The translations under genes were made by a program, and so were the position numbers. Shown piece by piece: positions 26,544 to 35,299 of a stretch of 64,000 nt of DNA; position 1 is the stretch's first letter, and the number at the start of each line of letters is the position of its first letter. A model generated the notes under the pieces. The model was given only the letters and a program-made list of their open reading frames with translations, had not been told where the DNA came from and did not search any database. Source of the DNA: Streptomyces beigongshangae (GTDB taxonomy: Bacteria; Actinomycetota; Actinomycetes; Streptomycetales; Streptomycetaceae). Location of the stretch: NCBI RefSeq assembly GCF_019710745.1, contig NZ_JAHKJW010000025.1, positions 56,565 to 120,564 on the forward strand, given 5' to 3'.

Positions 26544-27797
26544 TCACCAGTTCTTGTACCGCCTCTCGCCGAGGTCGCAGAAGGTGCAGTCGGAGCGCAG
26601 GAAGTCCTGCGTACCGCGGAACTCCTCGTCGGCCAGGTGCCACCGCAGCCAGGCGGTGATGACGTGCTGCCCGTTGCGGGTGGCGGCGATGTGGTCGGTG
26701 CCGTTCAGGACGGTGAACCACACCGGCACATCGGTGCCGGCGTAGTCACGCTCCACGTTGGGGGTCGCGAAGTCGGCGTCGCCGCCGATGTAGAGGGCGG
26801 GGTTGCGGAGGTTGTCCGGCCCGTTGCCGTCGAAGGAGCCGCCGGCCACGTGGATCGTGGTCTCCAGGCGCGGCTCGTCCGCCACGTCGAAGGTGCCGAT
26901 CGAGCCGCGGGAGTGGCCGCCGAAGGCCACTTCGGAGATGTCGATGTCCTGGTACAGCGGACTGCCCGGGCTCGCGTTCCGGTCCTCGATCCAGTCCAGG
27001 GCGTCGACCATGTAGTCGCCGCTGCTGGAGGAGACCTCGCTGTAGACGACGAACCCGTGCGAGGCCCACTGGCGCAGCATGTCCTCGTAGGCGGCCGGGT
27101 CGGAGCCCGCGCCGGGGCCCCAGACGAGGACCGGGTGCTTCACGCCGTCCTGGCCGGCGTTCGCCGGATGCACCAGCCATCCGTCGTCGCCGGGCCCGGC
27201 GGTCGTGTCGATGGTCACCGCGTACGGGCCCGGCGCGGTCACGTCGGTGACCGGGGGCAGCGTCCCGCCCGGCGGATCGGTCGGTCCGCCGCCCTCCGCG
27301 CGGACGAGGACGTCATCCACGGTCAGCGTCTCCAGCGCGCTGCCGGCGTCCAGCGAGAAGCGGAGCCGCACGGTGCGGCCGTCGACCGACGGGGGCAGGG
27401 AGAACGACGCCGCGCCCGAGGCGGTGCGTGAGGACTCGAGCGTGGTGAACGCGCCGCCGTCGACCGAGTAGGCGACCGTGAACGCCTCACCGGGGTCGAG
27501 CCCGGACGCCGTCCGGGTGTACGACACCGAGATGCCGCTGTAGCCGGCCAGGGTGATGGGCGCGGAGGTGAGGGACGCGTCGGTGAGCAGCGAGCCGCTC
27601 AGCCGGGCCGCCCCCGTGGAGGTGCTGACCGAACCAGTGGGTACGAAGGTCCCGAGTCCGGCGGAGAAGTTCTCGGCGTAGACCTGGGTGACGGCGGAGG
27701 CGGGGCCGGGGAGTGCACCGGCGAGCCCCATGGCGACGAGGCCGGCGGTGGCCGCGCCGAGCAGGCGCGAACGCCGCAGACCGAAGCGGGATGACAT
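26544..27797 (-). CDS. Secreted alpha/beta-hydrolase (PETase/chlorophyllase-like esterase) with N-terminal beta-sandwich domain
   Basis: Four hundred and seventeen residues from ATG 27797, with AAGGGA upstream. Residues 1-34 are a signal peptide (RRSRLLGAATAGLVAMG, cleavage near GPASA). Residues about 38-165 look like a carbohydrate-binding-type beta-sandwich (VYAENFSAGLGTFVPTGSVS, ending VRLRFSLDAGSALETLTVDD). A Pro/Gly linker follows, then a dienelactone-hydrolase/PET-hydrolase-like catalytic domain with HPVLVWGPGAGSDPAAYEDM, the nucleophile motif FGGHSRGS, an Asp in LYIGGDADFATP and the His in VLNGTDHIAATRNG. It is likely an exported polyester or small-ester hydrolase whose front domain binds an insoluble substrate. 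Confidence 0.85.
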   Translation of the reverse strand: MSSRFGLRRSRLLGAATAGLVAMGLAGALPGPASAVTQVYAENFSAGLGTFVPTGSVSTSTGAARLSGSLLTDASLTSAPITLAGYSGISVSYTRTASGLDPGEAFTVAYSVDGGAFTTLESSRTASGAASFSLPPSVDGRTVRLRFSLDAGSALETLTVDDVLVRAEGGGPTDPPGGTLPPVTDVTAPGPYAVTIDTTAGPGDDGWLVHPANAGQDGVKHPVLVWGPGAGSDPAAYEDMLRQWASHGFVVYSEVSSSSGDYMVDALDWIEDRNASPGSPLYQDIDISEVAFGGHSRGSIGTFDVADEPRLETTIHVAGGSFDGNGPDNLRNPALYIGGDADFATPNVERDYAGTDVPVWFTVLNGTDHIAATRNGQHVITAWLRWHLADEEFRGTQDFLRSDCTFCDLGERRYKNW

Positions 27798-28198
27798 GGA
27801 TGATCCCTTCTGACCGCGCCAGCCGCCCATAGCGGTGGCGGTGCGTCGTCGTGCCGGGCGCACGGGCATGTCCGGTGCTTCCCGGCTCCGGAGATCGTGC
27901 GAGAGTCGGACCATGCCGATTCAAGCGGGGCCCGCGGCAACGGGAATCGGCGAAATCACCGGCGCCGACCCGGTCCCGACCGGACCGGCGCAACACAGCA
28001 CAGCACGGCACGGTCGCAGCGGTGATCACGCCCGTCACGGCGACCGGAGCGGCCGTGCGGCCGGCACCCGACACCTGGCCACCGGCGCCTGGCCACCGGC
28101 GTCTGACTCCTGACGTAGGGCGCCTTCCGGAGGTGCCGGTGCTGCGCCGTGGGCGCGACGCCAGTGTCCTGCGCCAGTAGTTGCTCGTTAGTAGGTGT
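27798..28198. other. Intergenic region between esterase and IS630 remnant
   Basis: It must hold the esterase promoter on the minus strand. An inverted repeat GCCGATTC (27915-27922) / GAATCGGC (27944-27951) lies about 120-150 bases upstream of the esterase start and could be an operator or hairpin. A short direct repeat (ctggccaccggcg) occurs near 28076-28102. No coding sequence was recognised. Confidence 0.4.
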
Positions 28199-28840
28199 GT
28201 GACTACTGCTGCTGCTGGTGCGTCAGTTCCTCGTCGGGGTCCGAAGTTGGAGCCGTTGTTGTTGTCCGTGGAGGAGCGGGCGGAGTTGGAGCGGTGGTCG
28301 CGTCGGGTGACGTCGGCTCAGGCCCTGGCCTTGCGGGCGCGGATTGTCTTGGCGTGTGCGGGGCCTGAGGTGCCGCCGATCGTGGTGGTCGCCCGGGATC
28401 TGCGGGTGGCCGCGGACACGGTCCGCAAGTGGCGGCGGCGCTTCCTCGCCGAGCGGCTGGACGGGCTGGTCGATGAGCCAAGGCCGGGCCGGCCGCCCAC
28501 CATCAGCGTCGACCAGGTGGAGGCAGTGGTGGTCACCACGCTGGAACAACTGCCGAAGAACGCCACCCACTGGTCCAGGAAATCGATGGCCCAGCACAGC
28601 GGCCTGTCGAAGTCGACCGTGGGCCGGATCTGGCGGCAGTTCCAGCTCAGGCCGCATCTGGCAGACACATTCAAGCTATCGACGGACCCGCTGTTCGTGG
28701 AGAAGGTCTACGACGTGGTGGGCCTGCATTTCAACCCGCCCGAGGGCGCGGTGGTGCTCTCGGTGGACGAGAAGTCCCAGATCCAAGCCCTGGACCCTTC
28801 GGCATCTGCTGACCTGCGGTTTCGACCCGGCGAAGCATGA
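28199..28840 (+). pseudogene. IS630-family transposase, N-terminal two thirds
   Basis: From GTG 28199: a helix-turn-helix half (ALALRARIVLACAGPEVPPI, then VAADTVRKWRRRFLAERLDG), the linker EPRPGRPPTISVDQVEAVVV, and the first catalytic Asp in GAVVLSVDEKSQIQALD. The match stops right after that Asp, near 28800; the final residues to 28840 are unrelated. The remaining DDE residues are missing, so it is inactive. Confidence 0.85.
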
Positions 28841-29006
28841 GGGTTGTCACCAGGGCAGCACGCTGTCCGTCACCAGCAGCGCGCAAAGCAGGATCGGTCG
28901 CCCGCTCCGGCGCCCCGCCAGTCGCGTGAGGCACCGGGCAGCCCGGCGGACAGGAACTGGATCAGAACCTGTGCGGTCGGGCCATGACAGAAGCTGCTTC
29001 AACCGG

Positions 29007-29327
29007 TCACAGACCGGGGACGTCCCTGGCCCTCCTGAGCACCGAGTCGAATGCCTCCACCACGACGTTGTGCCGCCTCGCGTGCTCCGCCCGGTCCGTC
29101 GGCACCAGTCGCGCGGCGGTCTGCACGGCGTAGTCGTCCGGATCGCCGAAGGCGGTCTCCGGGTCCTCTCTCGTCTCCGCGCAGTGCGCTGTGACATCCT
29201 TGACCGCCTGGAGCACAACTGCTCGGTCCACGCCCGGCTGCGTGGCCAGTCGTACCTGGAAACGAGCCATCCACCTTTCGCGCTCCTTCTCCCCCGTCGC
29301 GTCCCTCGTCTTGTCCTTGTTCGCCAC
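29007..29327 (-). CDS. Small hypothetical protein with a HAAS-like helical domain
   Basis: One hundred and six residues. A charged N-terminus (MANKDKTRDATGEKERERWM) is followed by a segment reading VLQAVKDVTAHCAETREDPE and AFGDPDDYAVQTAARLVP. This resembles the short alpha-helical HAAS/permease-prefix domains, in which an amphipathic helix precedes an (E/D)P..AFGDP motif. It has no membrane segment. Function is unknown, and it lies between two scars. Confidence 0.6.
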   Translation of the reverse strand: MANKDKTRDATGEKERERWMARFQVRLATQPGVDRAVVLQAVKDVTAHCAETREDPETAFGDPDDYAVQTAARLVPTDRAEHARRHNVVVEAFDSVLRRARDVPGL

Positions 29328-29372
29328 GTGCTCTCCCCGATGATCGGCGGCCGTTCGTCATAGAGCTGGACG

Positions 29373-29606
29373 TTGGCGCATCAAGATGGGTTCCCGAAGC
29401 GAGAATCCGATGGGTCTCAGGTGACTGCCGCGGGAGCCTCACCAGCTCTGTTCGGCGCGATCGCACCGAACGGGCAGCCGATGCGACTCGAACTGATCAA
29501 TCACTTCCGCTTCGACGAGAACGGCCGGCTGGCCGAGGAATGGGTCCAGTACGACAACCTCGGCTTTCTCCGTCAGCTCGGCGTCGACCTCGCTGAAGGG
29601 CACTGA
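29373..29606 (+). pseudogene. SnoaL-like domain protein, C-terminal remnant
   Basis: The last 45 residues (MRLELINHFRFDENGRLAEE, then WVQYDNLGFLRQLGVDL) match the end of SnoaL-like ester-cyclase/NTF2 proteins. The first half of that domain is missing and no ribosome-binding site precedes the frame, so I treat it as a fragment. Confidence 0.6.
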
Positions 29607-29677
29607 CGGACACCCCGGCGGCCGTCTCGCCGGGAGTGTTCGGTCAACGGTGGATCTGATGATCAAGGAGGCGCCGG

Positions 29678-29860
29678 ATGAGCGAGACCTGGACGGGCAC
29701 CGAGGCCGTGGAGGAGCCGATCGTCGTATCGGCAGCGGAGGCGGCGACGGACGACCAGCCGACCGGGATGCTGGTCGAGCGGGCCCGGTCCGAAGGCCCG
29801 CGGCAGCCCACCGGCGCCGGTGGGCTGCCGCAACAGGTGACCGGTCCTCGGTGGACGCTC
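29678..29860 (+). pseudogene. IS256-family transposase, N-terminal remnant
   Basis: ATG 29678 with AAGGAGG just upstream opens EPIVVSAAEAATDDQPTGML, then VERARSEGPRQPTGAGGLPQ and QVTG. This follows the first 50 residues of actinobacterial IS256 transposases (MLVDRARSEGLQLTGEGGLLQQLTK). The similarity ends there, and the catalytic domain is absent. Confidence 0.6.
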
Positions 29861-29879
29861 GACGGATTGCCCCTCATGG

Positions 29880-30288
29880 CACTCGACGCCCTTATCGCAG
29901 TGACGTATCCGGTCGTTTCCAAAGCGGTCGGCGCCTCCCTCGCGGTGGTCGTCCTGCTGACTCTGCCGTCGGCAGCGGCGACCGCTTGCACAGCCTCGTC
30001 AGCGCATCGCGTGTGCAGCGCGTGGACTACCAACGTGACCTGCGGGCGAATGAGAGCAACCAAACAGCGTGCAGCACCTACCCCTCGACCGCGAACCGCC
30101 CCGACGTCCGGCAGCAGGTGCAGCCACACCACCAGTTCCACGTCTACTGCCAGAAGCAGGGGCAGACCATCGGCGGTAACCCGTACTGGCTGCTGGTGAA
30201 CGACTACACCGCGCCCGGTACCGGCTGGATCGCGAGCTATTACATCGGCTATCGCGCCAACCGGCTGCCGGACGTCCCCGGCTGCTGA
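29880..30288 (+). pseudogene. Small secreted protein (SH3-like), frameshifted remnant
   Basis: In one frame there is a signal-peptide-like segment (VGASLAVVVLLTLPSAAATA, about 29929-29988). In another frame a C-terminal domain follows: HQFHVYCQKQGQTIGGNPYW, then LLVNDYTAPGTGWIASYYIG and YRANRLPDVPGC, ending at 30288. The C-terminal part resembles small secreted SH3-type actinobacterial proteins. The two halves need a frameshift between about 29990 and 30020 to join. Confidence 0.45.
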
Positions 30289-30338
30289 TTCCCTCCTCGC
30301 CGTGGGAAGGGAAGACCCTGCCGCGGGGAAGGGAGAGG

Positions 30339-30959
30339 TCACGCGGGCGGTGAACCGGCCCGTACGGCTTCGCCGACGGCGCGCACGGCGCGGGCGACAC
30401 TCGCCGCCGTGGCGGTGGAGGGGGACTGTTCGGATTCGTGGATGAACACGGTGGCACCACGGCGGCTTCCGACGTAGTCGACGATGCCGTGCTCGATCTG
30501 AGTCCGCAGCGCCTCTTCATATCCGTGACGCTCGTATGCGCCGGCGTCGGCGCCCGCGATGAGCAGCAGATGTGTCGTGAGCCGCTGGAGCTTCGGGTGC
30601 AGACCCGACGCGGCCGAGTACTCGAAGGCCCAGCCGTTGACGAACACGCGGTCGATCCATCCCTTCAGCAGGGCCGGCATGGACCACCAGTACACCGGAA
30701 AGACCAGGACGAGGTCGGTGGCACGCTCGAGACGGCCGTGCTCGCGGGCGACATCGGCCGGGTAGTTGCCGCCCTTGTGGTAGGCGCGGCGGTCCTCCGT
30801 GGTGAACCTGGGGTCGAACCGCTCCCGGTGCAGGTCCGCCACCTCGACGGCCCGGGGGCGGAGCTCCGCGGCGAGTCGTTCCGCCACGTGGTGAGTCAGG
30901 GAATCGGGGTCCGGGTGTGCGGTGACCACCAGGGTCAGCGCATTGTCATCGGTGCTCAC
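30339..30959 (-). CDS. Flavodoxin-fold NAD(P)H:quinone oxidoreductase
   Basis: Two hundred and six residues. It starts TLVVTAHPDPDSLTHHVAER, the nucleotide-phosphate loop of the NQO1/KefF/MdaB family, and includes the hallmark LVFPVYWWSMPALLKGWIDR, then VFVNGWAFEY. It should use FMN or FAD to reduce quinones or nitro compounds by two electrons. It is on the same strand as, and downstream of, the NmrA-like gene; both are probably controlled by the adjacent AraC-type regulator. Confidence 0.88.
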   Translation of the reverse strand: MSTDDNALTLVVTAHPDPDSLTHHVAERLAAELRPRAVEVADLHRERFDPRFTTEDRRAYHKGGNYPADVAREHGRLERATDLVLVFPVYWWSMPALLKGWIDRVFVNGWAFEYSAASGLHPKLQRLTTHLLLIAGADAGAYERHGYEEALRTQIEHGIVDYVGSRRGATVFIHESEQSPSTATAASVARAVRAVGEAVRAGSPPA

Positions 30960-31077
30960 GTCAGTGCTTTCGTCTTCGGCAGGGTGCGGATCGGGGGTCG
31001 CTGTGCGAGGCGGCGTCGTCCGTCAGGGGCGCTCGGCGCGCGGGGCCGCGACGGGCGGCTACGACCGGGGTCGCGGT

Positions 31078-31917
31078 TCACCGCTCGTCCCAGGCGCCCG
31101 CCGCGGCCGCCCGGACGACGTACTCCTCGAAGGTCCGGGGCGCCCGCCCCAGCACGGAGGCCAGTTCGTCGGTCGTCCCGGAGAGCAGCCCGCTCTCCAT
31201 CAGCGCGAACATCGCGGCGATGTCGTCGGCGTCGTGCCGGCTCAGGCCCTGCCCGGTGAGCGACGAGACGTATTCGTCGCGGGTGATCCGGCGGTAGCGG
31301 AGGGGCCGCCCGGATGCCCGGGAGATCAGTGCGACGGCTTCGGCGAAGGTGAGGGAGCGGGGACCGCTCAGCTCGTACACCCGCCCGGCGTGCCGGGTGC
31401 CTTCGGTCATCACCGCGACCGCGGCATCCGCGAGGTCCTCGACATCGACGAAGGGCTCGGGAACCTCGCCGGCCGGCAGCGCCAGCGTGCCCGCGACCAA
31501 GGGCGCGTGGAAGACGTCCTCGTCGAAGTTCTGGGCGAAGTTCGAGGCCCGCAGGACCGTCCACCCCAGTGACGAGCCGCGTACGGCTTCCTCGGCCGAC
31601 CGCATGTGCCGGCCGAAGGCAGAGCCGCCCCAGCTGTCCGCACCGCGTCCGGAGAGCAGAACCAGCCGCTGTACCCCGGCGGCTGCGGCCCGCACCACGA
31701 ACTCGTGCACCGGGCCCGGCACGGGCGGGGGTACCACATAGGCCACCTCGACGTCCCGCAGGACGGTGTTCCAGCCGTCGGGCTCGGACCAGTCGAACCG
31801 GAGCCGGCTCGACCGGGAGGCGGCGCGTACCGGTGTGCCGTGCAGCCGCAGCCGAGCGGTGATCCTGCGGCCCGTCCTGCCGGTCGCACCGAGGACGAGG
31901 TGATTTTCTCGCGTCAT
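31078..31917 (-). CDS. NmrA/SDR-a5-like NAD(P)-binding protein
   Basis: Two hundred and seventy-nine residues. The Rossmann motif is HLVLGATGRTGRRITARLRL at about 6-25. The body follows the NmrA/QOR2-like (azoB-type) pattern: VQRLVLLSGRGADSWGG, TVLRASNFAQNFDED, FVDVEDLADAAVAVM and a C-terminal helical part. Members act as NAD(P)H-dependent reductases or redox sensors. It is divergent from the AraC regulator over an 81-base region with a long palindrome, and may form an operon with the quinone reductase downstream. Confidence 0.86.
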   Translation of the reverse strand: MTRENHLVLGATGRTGRRITARLRLHGTPVRAASRSSRLRFDWSEPDGWNTVLRDVEVAYVVPPPVPGPVHEFVVRAAAAGVQRLVLLSGRGADSWGGSAFGRHMRSAEEAVRGSSLGWTVLRASNFAQNFDEDVFHAPLVAGTLALPAGEVPEPFVDVEDLADAAVAVMTEGTRHAGRVYELSGPRSLTFAEAVALISRASGRPLRYRRITRDEYVSSLTGQGLSRHDADDIAAMFALMESGLLSGTTDELASVLGRAPRTFEEYVVRAAAAGAWDER

Positions 31918-31944
31918 GGCCCCTACGGAACACCCACGCGGCGC

Positions 31945-31985
31945 ACGATCACATGGGTGAGGGACCGCGATACCTTTGTGATCGT
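31945..31985. promoter_or_regulatory. Paired operator half-sites between the NmrA-like and AraC genes
   Basis: ACGATCACA (31945-31953) and its exact inverse complement TGTGATCGT (31977-31985) are separated by 23 bases in the divergent region. Two nine-base half-sites with this spacing fit binding by a dimeric AraC regulator that controls both directions. The right copy lies only 13 bases before the AraC start. Confidence 0.55.
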
Positions 31986-31998
31986 CTAGCCTGTCGGT

Positions 31999-32943
31999 GT
32001 GGACGTCATGAGTGACCTCTTTGGCGAGGTGCGGGCCCGCGGCTCCCTGTTCGGCAGCTCGACGCTCTCCCCGCCCTGGTCACTGCAGTTCGTGGACGGC
32101 GCGCCGCTGACCCTGTGCACCGTCCTCACCGGAGCGGGCTGGATCGTGCCGGAGGGCCATCCCCCCGAGCGCCTCGGTGCCCACGACACGATCGTGGTGC
32201 GCGGTCCCACGACCTTCACCTTCGTCGACGAGCCCGGCAGCATGGCCGAGCCGATCGTCTGCGGTGAGCAGTGCGCGACGCCCGAGCAGGGCGGCACCCG
32301 GCACCGTCTGGGCTGGCACGATCCCGGCGAAGAGGGCGCCGACGACAGCAGCGCGACGACCCTGGTGGTCGGCGCCTATCCGGTCCGCGGTGCCATCAGC
32401 CGACGGCTGACGGACACGCTGCCCGTCGTGCTGCGTGTCGACGCCGCAGACACCGGCGATCCGGTGCTGGACCACCTCGCCGCCGAGGTCGCCCGCGACG
32501 AACCCGGGCAGCAGGTCGTGCTCGACCGGCTTCTCGACTGGATGCTGGTCTGCACACTGCGGACCTGGCTGGACAAGCCCGGCGGCCGCCCTCCGGCCTG
32601 GTGGACCGCCCAGAAGGACCCGGTGGTCGGCCGAGCGCTGCGTCTCCTGCACGCCGAGCCCGCAGCGCCGTGGACGGTGGGCGAACTGGCCCGGCGTACG
32701 GGGGTGTCCCGCTCGACCCTGGCGAAGCGGTTCGCCGGTCTGCTCGGCGAGCCGCCGCTGACCTACCTCACTCGCTGGCGCATGACGCTGGCGGCAGATC
32801 TCCTGGTCGAACAGGGATCCTCGACCGTCGCCCACGTCGCCCGTTCCGTCGGCTACACCGATCCGTTCGCGTTCAGCGTGGCGTTCAAGAGGATCCGGGG
32901 CACCAACCCGAGCGAGTTCCGCCGCAAGGCCGGGACGTACTGA
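31999..32943 (+). CDS. AraC-family regulator with cupin-type sensor domain
   Basis: Three hundred and fourteen residues from GTG 31999; ATG 32008 is an alternative. The N-terminal half is a cupin-like ligand domain (PPWSLQFVDGAPLTLCTVLT, then GAHDTIVVRGPTTFTF). The C-terminal 100 residues are the double helix-turn-helix: PWTVGELARRTGVSRSTLAK, then RFAGLLGEPPLTYLTRWRM, and VAHVARSVGYTDPFAFSVAF with the closing FKRIRGTNPSEFRR. It probably controls itself and the divergent reductase genes in response to an electrophile or quinone. Confidence 0.9.
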   Translation: MDVMSDLFGEVRARGSLFGSSTLSPPWSLQFVDGAPLTLCTVLTGAGWIVPEGHPPERLGAHDTIVVRGPTTFTFVDEPGSMAEPIVCGEQCATPEQGGTRHRLGWHDPGEEGADDSSATTLVVGAYPVRGAISRRLTDTLPVVLRVDAADTGDPVLDHLAAEVARDEPGQQVVLDRLLDWMLVCTLRTWLDKPGGRPPAWWTAQKDPVVGRALRLLHAEPAAPWTVGELARRTGVSRSTLAKRFAGLLGEPPLTYLTRWRMTLAADLLVEQGSSTVAHVARSVGYTDPFAFSVAFKRIRGTNPSEFRRKAGTY

Positions 32944-33145
32944 ATGTGCCGTCCGTTCGCAGGGGAAGCGGACGGACGCCGGAGCGCAGCATGAGGTCCG
33001 TGCCTGTTCCCGAGGACCTGAGAACTGGGCGCGCCACCCCTTCCACCGCCCGGTGAGCACTACCCGTCAGGCCGGTCGTCCCGCGGTTCCGTCACCCGGT
33101 GACGGCCGGCGCACCCGGTCAGAGCGCGCGTAAGGAGGTTTTCTG

Positions 33146-33265
33146 ATGCCTGGGCCCGGGGGTGAGAACGGCGCGCACGCAGCCGTTGTGCACCTCTGCA
33201 CCCGGACGAGGAGAGCATCCTGGCTCGGACGGCCACAGGAAGTCGCTCTGTGTCCGACGGAGTGA
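33146..33265 (+). CDS. Possible 39-residue peptide with perfect ribosome-binding site
   Basis: ATG 33146 follows AAGGAGGT (33132-33139) at ideal spacing, and TGA is at 33263-33265. The peptide (starting MPGPGGENGAHAAVVHLCTR) has no recognisable family and ordinary composition. It could be a leader peptide or the stranded start of a deleted gene. Confidence 0.3.
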   Translation: MPGPGGENGAHAAVVHLCTRTRRASWLGRPQEVALCPTE

Positions 33266-33484
33266 ACGTGATTCGAAGTGTCGGGCGAGGAGATGAGCGG
33301 TACGCGTGCGCGCGTCAGTCCATTACGCGTGCACGGTGGCGAAGCATCGGACGCGGCCGAGAGCCGGGGACGGGACACGCAACTCGAGCACGTTCTCGAA
33401 TGCGGCGGCATCTCGTGCGTGCACGGGACCTGACGCGGGGGCGGTGTGGCTTGTAGCCTCCTTACCGCCGACCACCAGAACAAA

Positions 33485-33500
33485 GTTCGATATACCGAAC
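33485..33500. promoter_or_regulatory. Palindrome upstream of the GH43 gene
   Basis: GTTCG-atatac-CGAAC lies 122 bases before the GH43 start, in a locally AT-richer patch. It could be an operator for a GntR- or LacI-type repressor. No matching regulator gene is adjacent. Confidence 0.35.
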
Positions 33501-33621
33501 CCTCGATCGGGGGCAAGTATGGCGCTCACGCTCTCCTGGCTGTGGTCGAAGGTCGTTACGCGCGGGCCGTGCGAATCCCGCGTCACAGCTCCTGCCCCCG
33601 ACATCGTCTGAGGAGTATCCG

Positions 33622-35130
33622 GTGCTATTCGCTCATGGACAGAGACCGACGTGGCGGGCTCTGCTGCTCGTCATCGCCTTCGTCACGGCAATGAGTACGA
33701 ACCTGATCACCCACCACGAAGCCGCGGCCGCACCCGGTCCCTCCTTCACCAACCACGAAGCCGCAGCCGCACCCGGTCCCTCCTTCACCAACCCCGTGGT
33801 CGGCGTGCCGAACAGCGCCGATCCGACCCTGGTCCACCACAACGGCTCCTACTACTACGTCGCGACCACCTGGTCCTCTGACGTCGTCATGCGGCGATCG
33901 ACGACCATCGCCGGCCTGCGCAGCGCCCCTGAGCGGGTGGTCTTCCGCAGCAACGGAACACAGATGTGGGCGCCCCATCTCGAAATGGTCGGCGACCGCT
34001 GGTACCTGTACTTCTCGGTGGAGGAGTGCTGCGCGCCCCGCCGGACGCACGTCCTGGAAAGTTCCGGGACCGATCCGCTCGGCCCGTACACCCACCGCGG
34101 CATCCTCGACCTCATGCCTGACGACGGATGGGCGATCGACGCGAGCCTGCTGCGTCTCAACGGCGCCCTGTACATGACGTTCTCCGCGTTCTCCCCCCAG
34201 GACAACCTGCAGTCCCTCTTCATCGCACCCATGTCCGACCCGTGGGCGGCGAGTGCCCACGGCAGCCGCATCTCGGCTCCGACCCTGCCGTGGGAGCGGC
34301 AGGACGGAGCCGTCAACGAAGGGTCCTTCCCCCTGCAGCGCGGTGGTCGTACGTTTCTGACCTACTCGGCCAGCCACTGCAACGGGCCCAACTACAAACT
34401 GGGCATGCTGGAATATCAGGGCGGCAACCCGCTGGCCGCCGGCTCCTGGCGGAAGTTCGCCGAACCGATCTTCCAACGCGACGACGCCGCCGGTGTGTTC
34501 GGACCGGGGCACCACTCGTTCTTCACCTCCCCGGACGGCTCCGAGACCTGGATCGCCTACCACGCCAACTCCTCGGCGAGCCAGGGCTGCGGCACCACCC
34601 GCACCACGCGGGTCCAGAAGATCACCTGGAACGCGGACGGGACGCCGAACCTCGGCGTCCCGGTCTCCACCTCGACCGTTCTGCCGGGCCCCTCGGGAGA
34701 GAACGGCGGCCCGTCGGCACCGGTGGCGATCCGCAACCGGCACAGCGGACTGTGCCTGGACGACACGGACTGGGCGACCGTACCCGGAGCGCCGGCACAG
34801 CAGTGGACGTGCAACGGCCTGGCGGTCCAGCAGTGGCGCCTGGAACCGCTGGGGGCGGGCTACTACCAGATCAGTAACAGCCACAACGGCCTCTGTCTGG
34901 ACGACCGGGACTGGGCCACCGCCCCCGGGTCCCCGGTCCAGCAGTGGACCTGCAACGGCCTGGCGGTCCAGCAGTGGCGGCTGAACCCGGTCGAAGGCGG
35001 CTATTCCACACTCGTCAACCGGCACAGCGGACTGTGCCTGGACAACTACAACTTCGGCACCGCTCCCGGCGCGGAAGTGCGGCAGTGGACCTGCAACGGC
35101 AACAACGCCCAACAGTGGCGCGTCGCCTGA
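33622..35130 (+). CDS. Secreted GH43-type glycoside hydrolase with C-terminal ricin-type lectin domain
   Basis: Five hundred and two residues. Signal peptide at about 1-37 (WRALLLVIAFVTAMSTNLI). The five-bladed propeller of GH43 has its three acidic residues visible: Asp in VPNSADPTLVHHNGSYYYV, Asp in DDGWAIDASLLRLNG and Glu in GAVNEGSFPLQRGG. Residues about 375-502 form a beta-trefoil lectin with three repeats, each holding GLCLDD/GLCLDN and a QQW triplet (VQQWRLEP, VQQWRLNP, AQQWRVA). It is probably an exported arabinofuranosidase, xylosidase or galactanase that binds plant polysaccharide. Just after the signal peptide a 13-residue unit (HEAAAAPGPSFTN) is duplicated exactly. Confidence 0.88.
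   Translation: MLFAHGQRPTWRALLLVIAFVTAMSTNLITHHEAAAAPGPSFTNHEAAAAPGPSFTNPVVGVPNSADPTLVHHNGSYYYVATTWSSDVVMRRSTTIAGLRSAPERVVFRSNGTQMWAPHLEMVGDRWYLYFSVEECCAPRRTHVLESSGTDPLGPYTHRGILDLMPDDGWAIDASLLRLNGALYMTFSAFSPQDNLQSLFIAPMSDPWAASAHGSRISAPTLPWERQDGAVNEGSFPLQRGGRTFLTYSASHCNGPNYKLGMLEYQGGNPLAAGSWRKFAEPIFQRDDAAGVFGPGHHSFFTSPDGSETWIAYHANSSASQGCGTTRTTRVQKITWNADGTPNLGVPVSTSTVLPGPSGENGGPSAPVAIRNRHSGLCLDDTDWATVPGAPAQQWTCNGLAVQQWRLEPLGAGYYQISNSHNGLCLDDRDWATAPGSPVQQWTCNGLAVQQWRLNPVEGGYSTLVNRHSGLCLDNYNFGTAPGAEVRQWTCNGNNAQQWRVA
33715..33792 (+). repeat. 39-base in-frame tandem duplication in the GH43 gene
   Basis: Two 39-base units (33715-33753 and 33754-33792) differ at one synonymous base and each encode HEAAAAPGPSFTN at the mature N-terminus. 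The near-identity shows a recent duplication that keeps the frame. Confidence 0.9.
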
Positions 35131-35299
35131 CACTTCAACCGAGCTTCTGCGACAGGGCGCCGCCCGGACTCCGTCGGGGCGGCGTTCGTCGAACAGGTGG
35201 GAACTGCGCCGAGGTGGACGCCCGGCGCCTGCTGACGTCCTGCTGCAGCGGCGACGGACGGTTGCGTCCTCCGCTCGGGACAACGATGGGCAGCGACGA

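Larger units (their letters stand above)
32944..33621. other. Long intergenic region before the GH43 gene
   Basis: No established gene family was seen in about 680 bases. It contains one short open frame with an excellent ribosome-binding site (33146-33265) and a palindrome (33485-33500), both listed separately. The right part, below about 50% conservation to any gene-like pattern, should hold the GH43 promoter. Confidence 0.4.
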
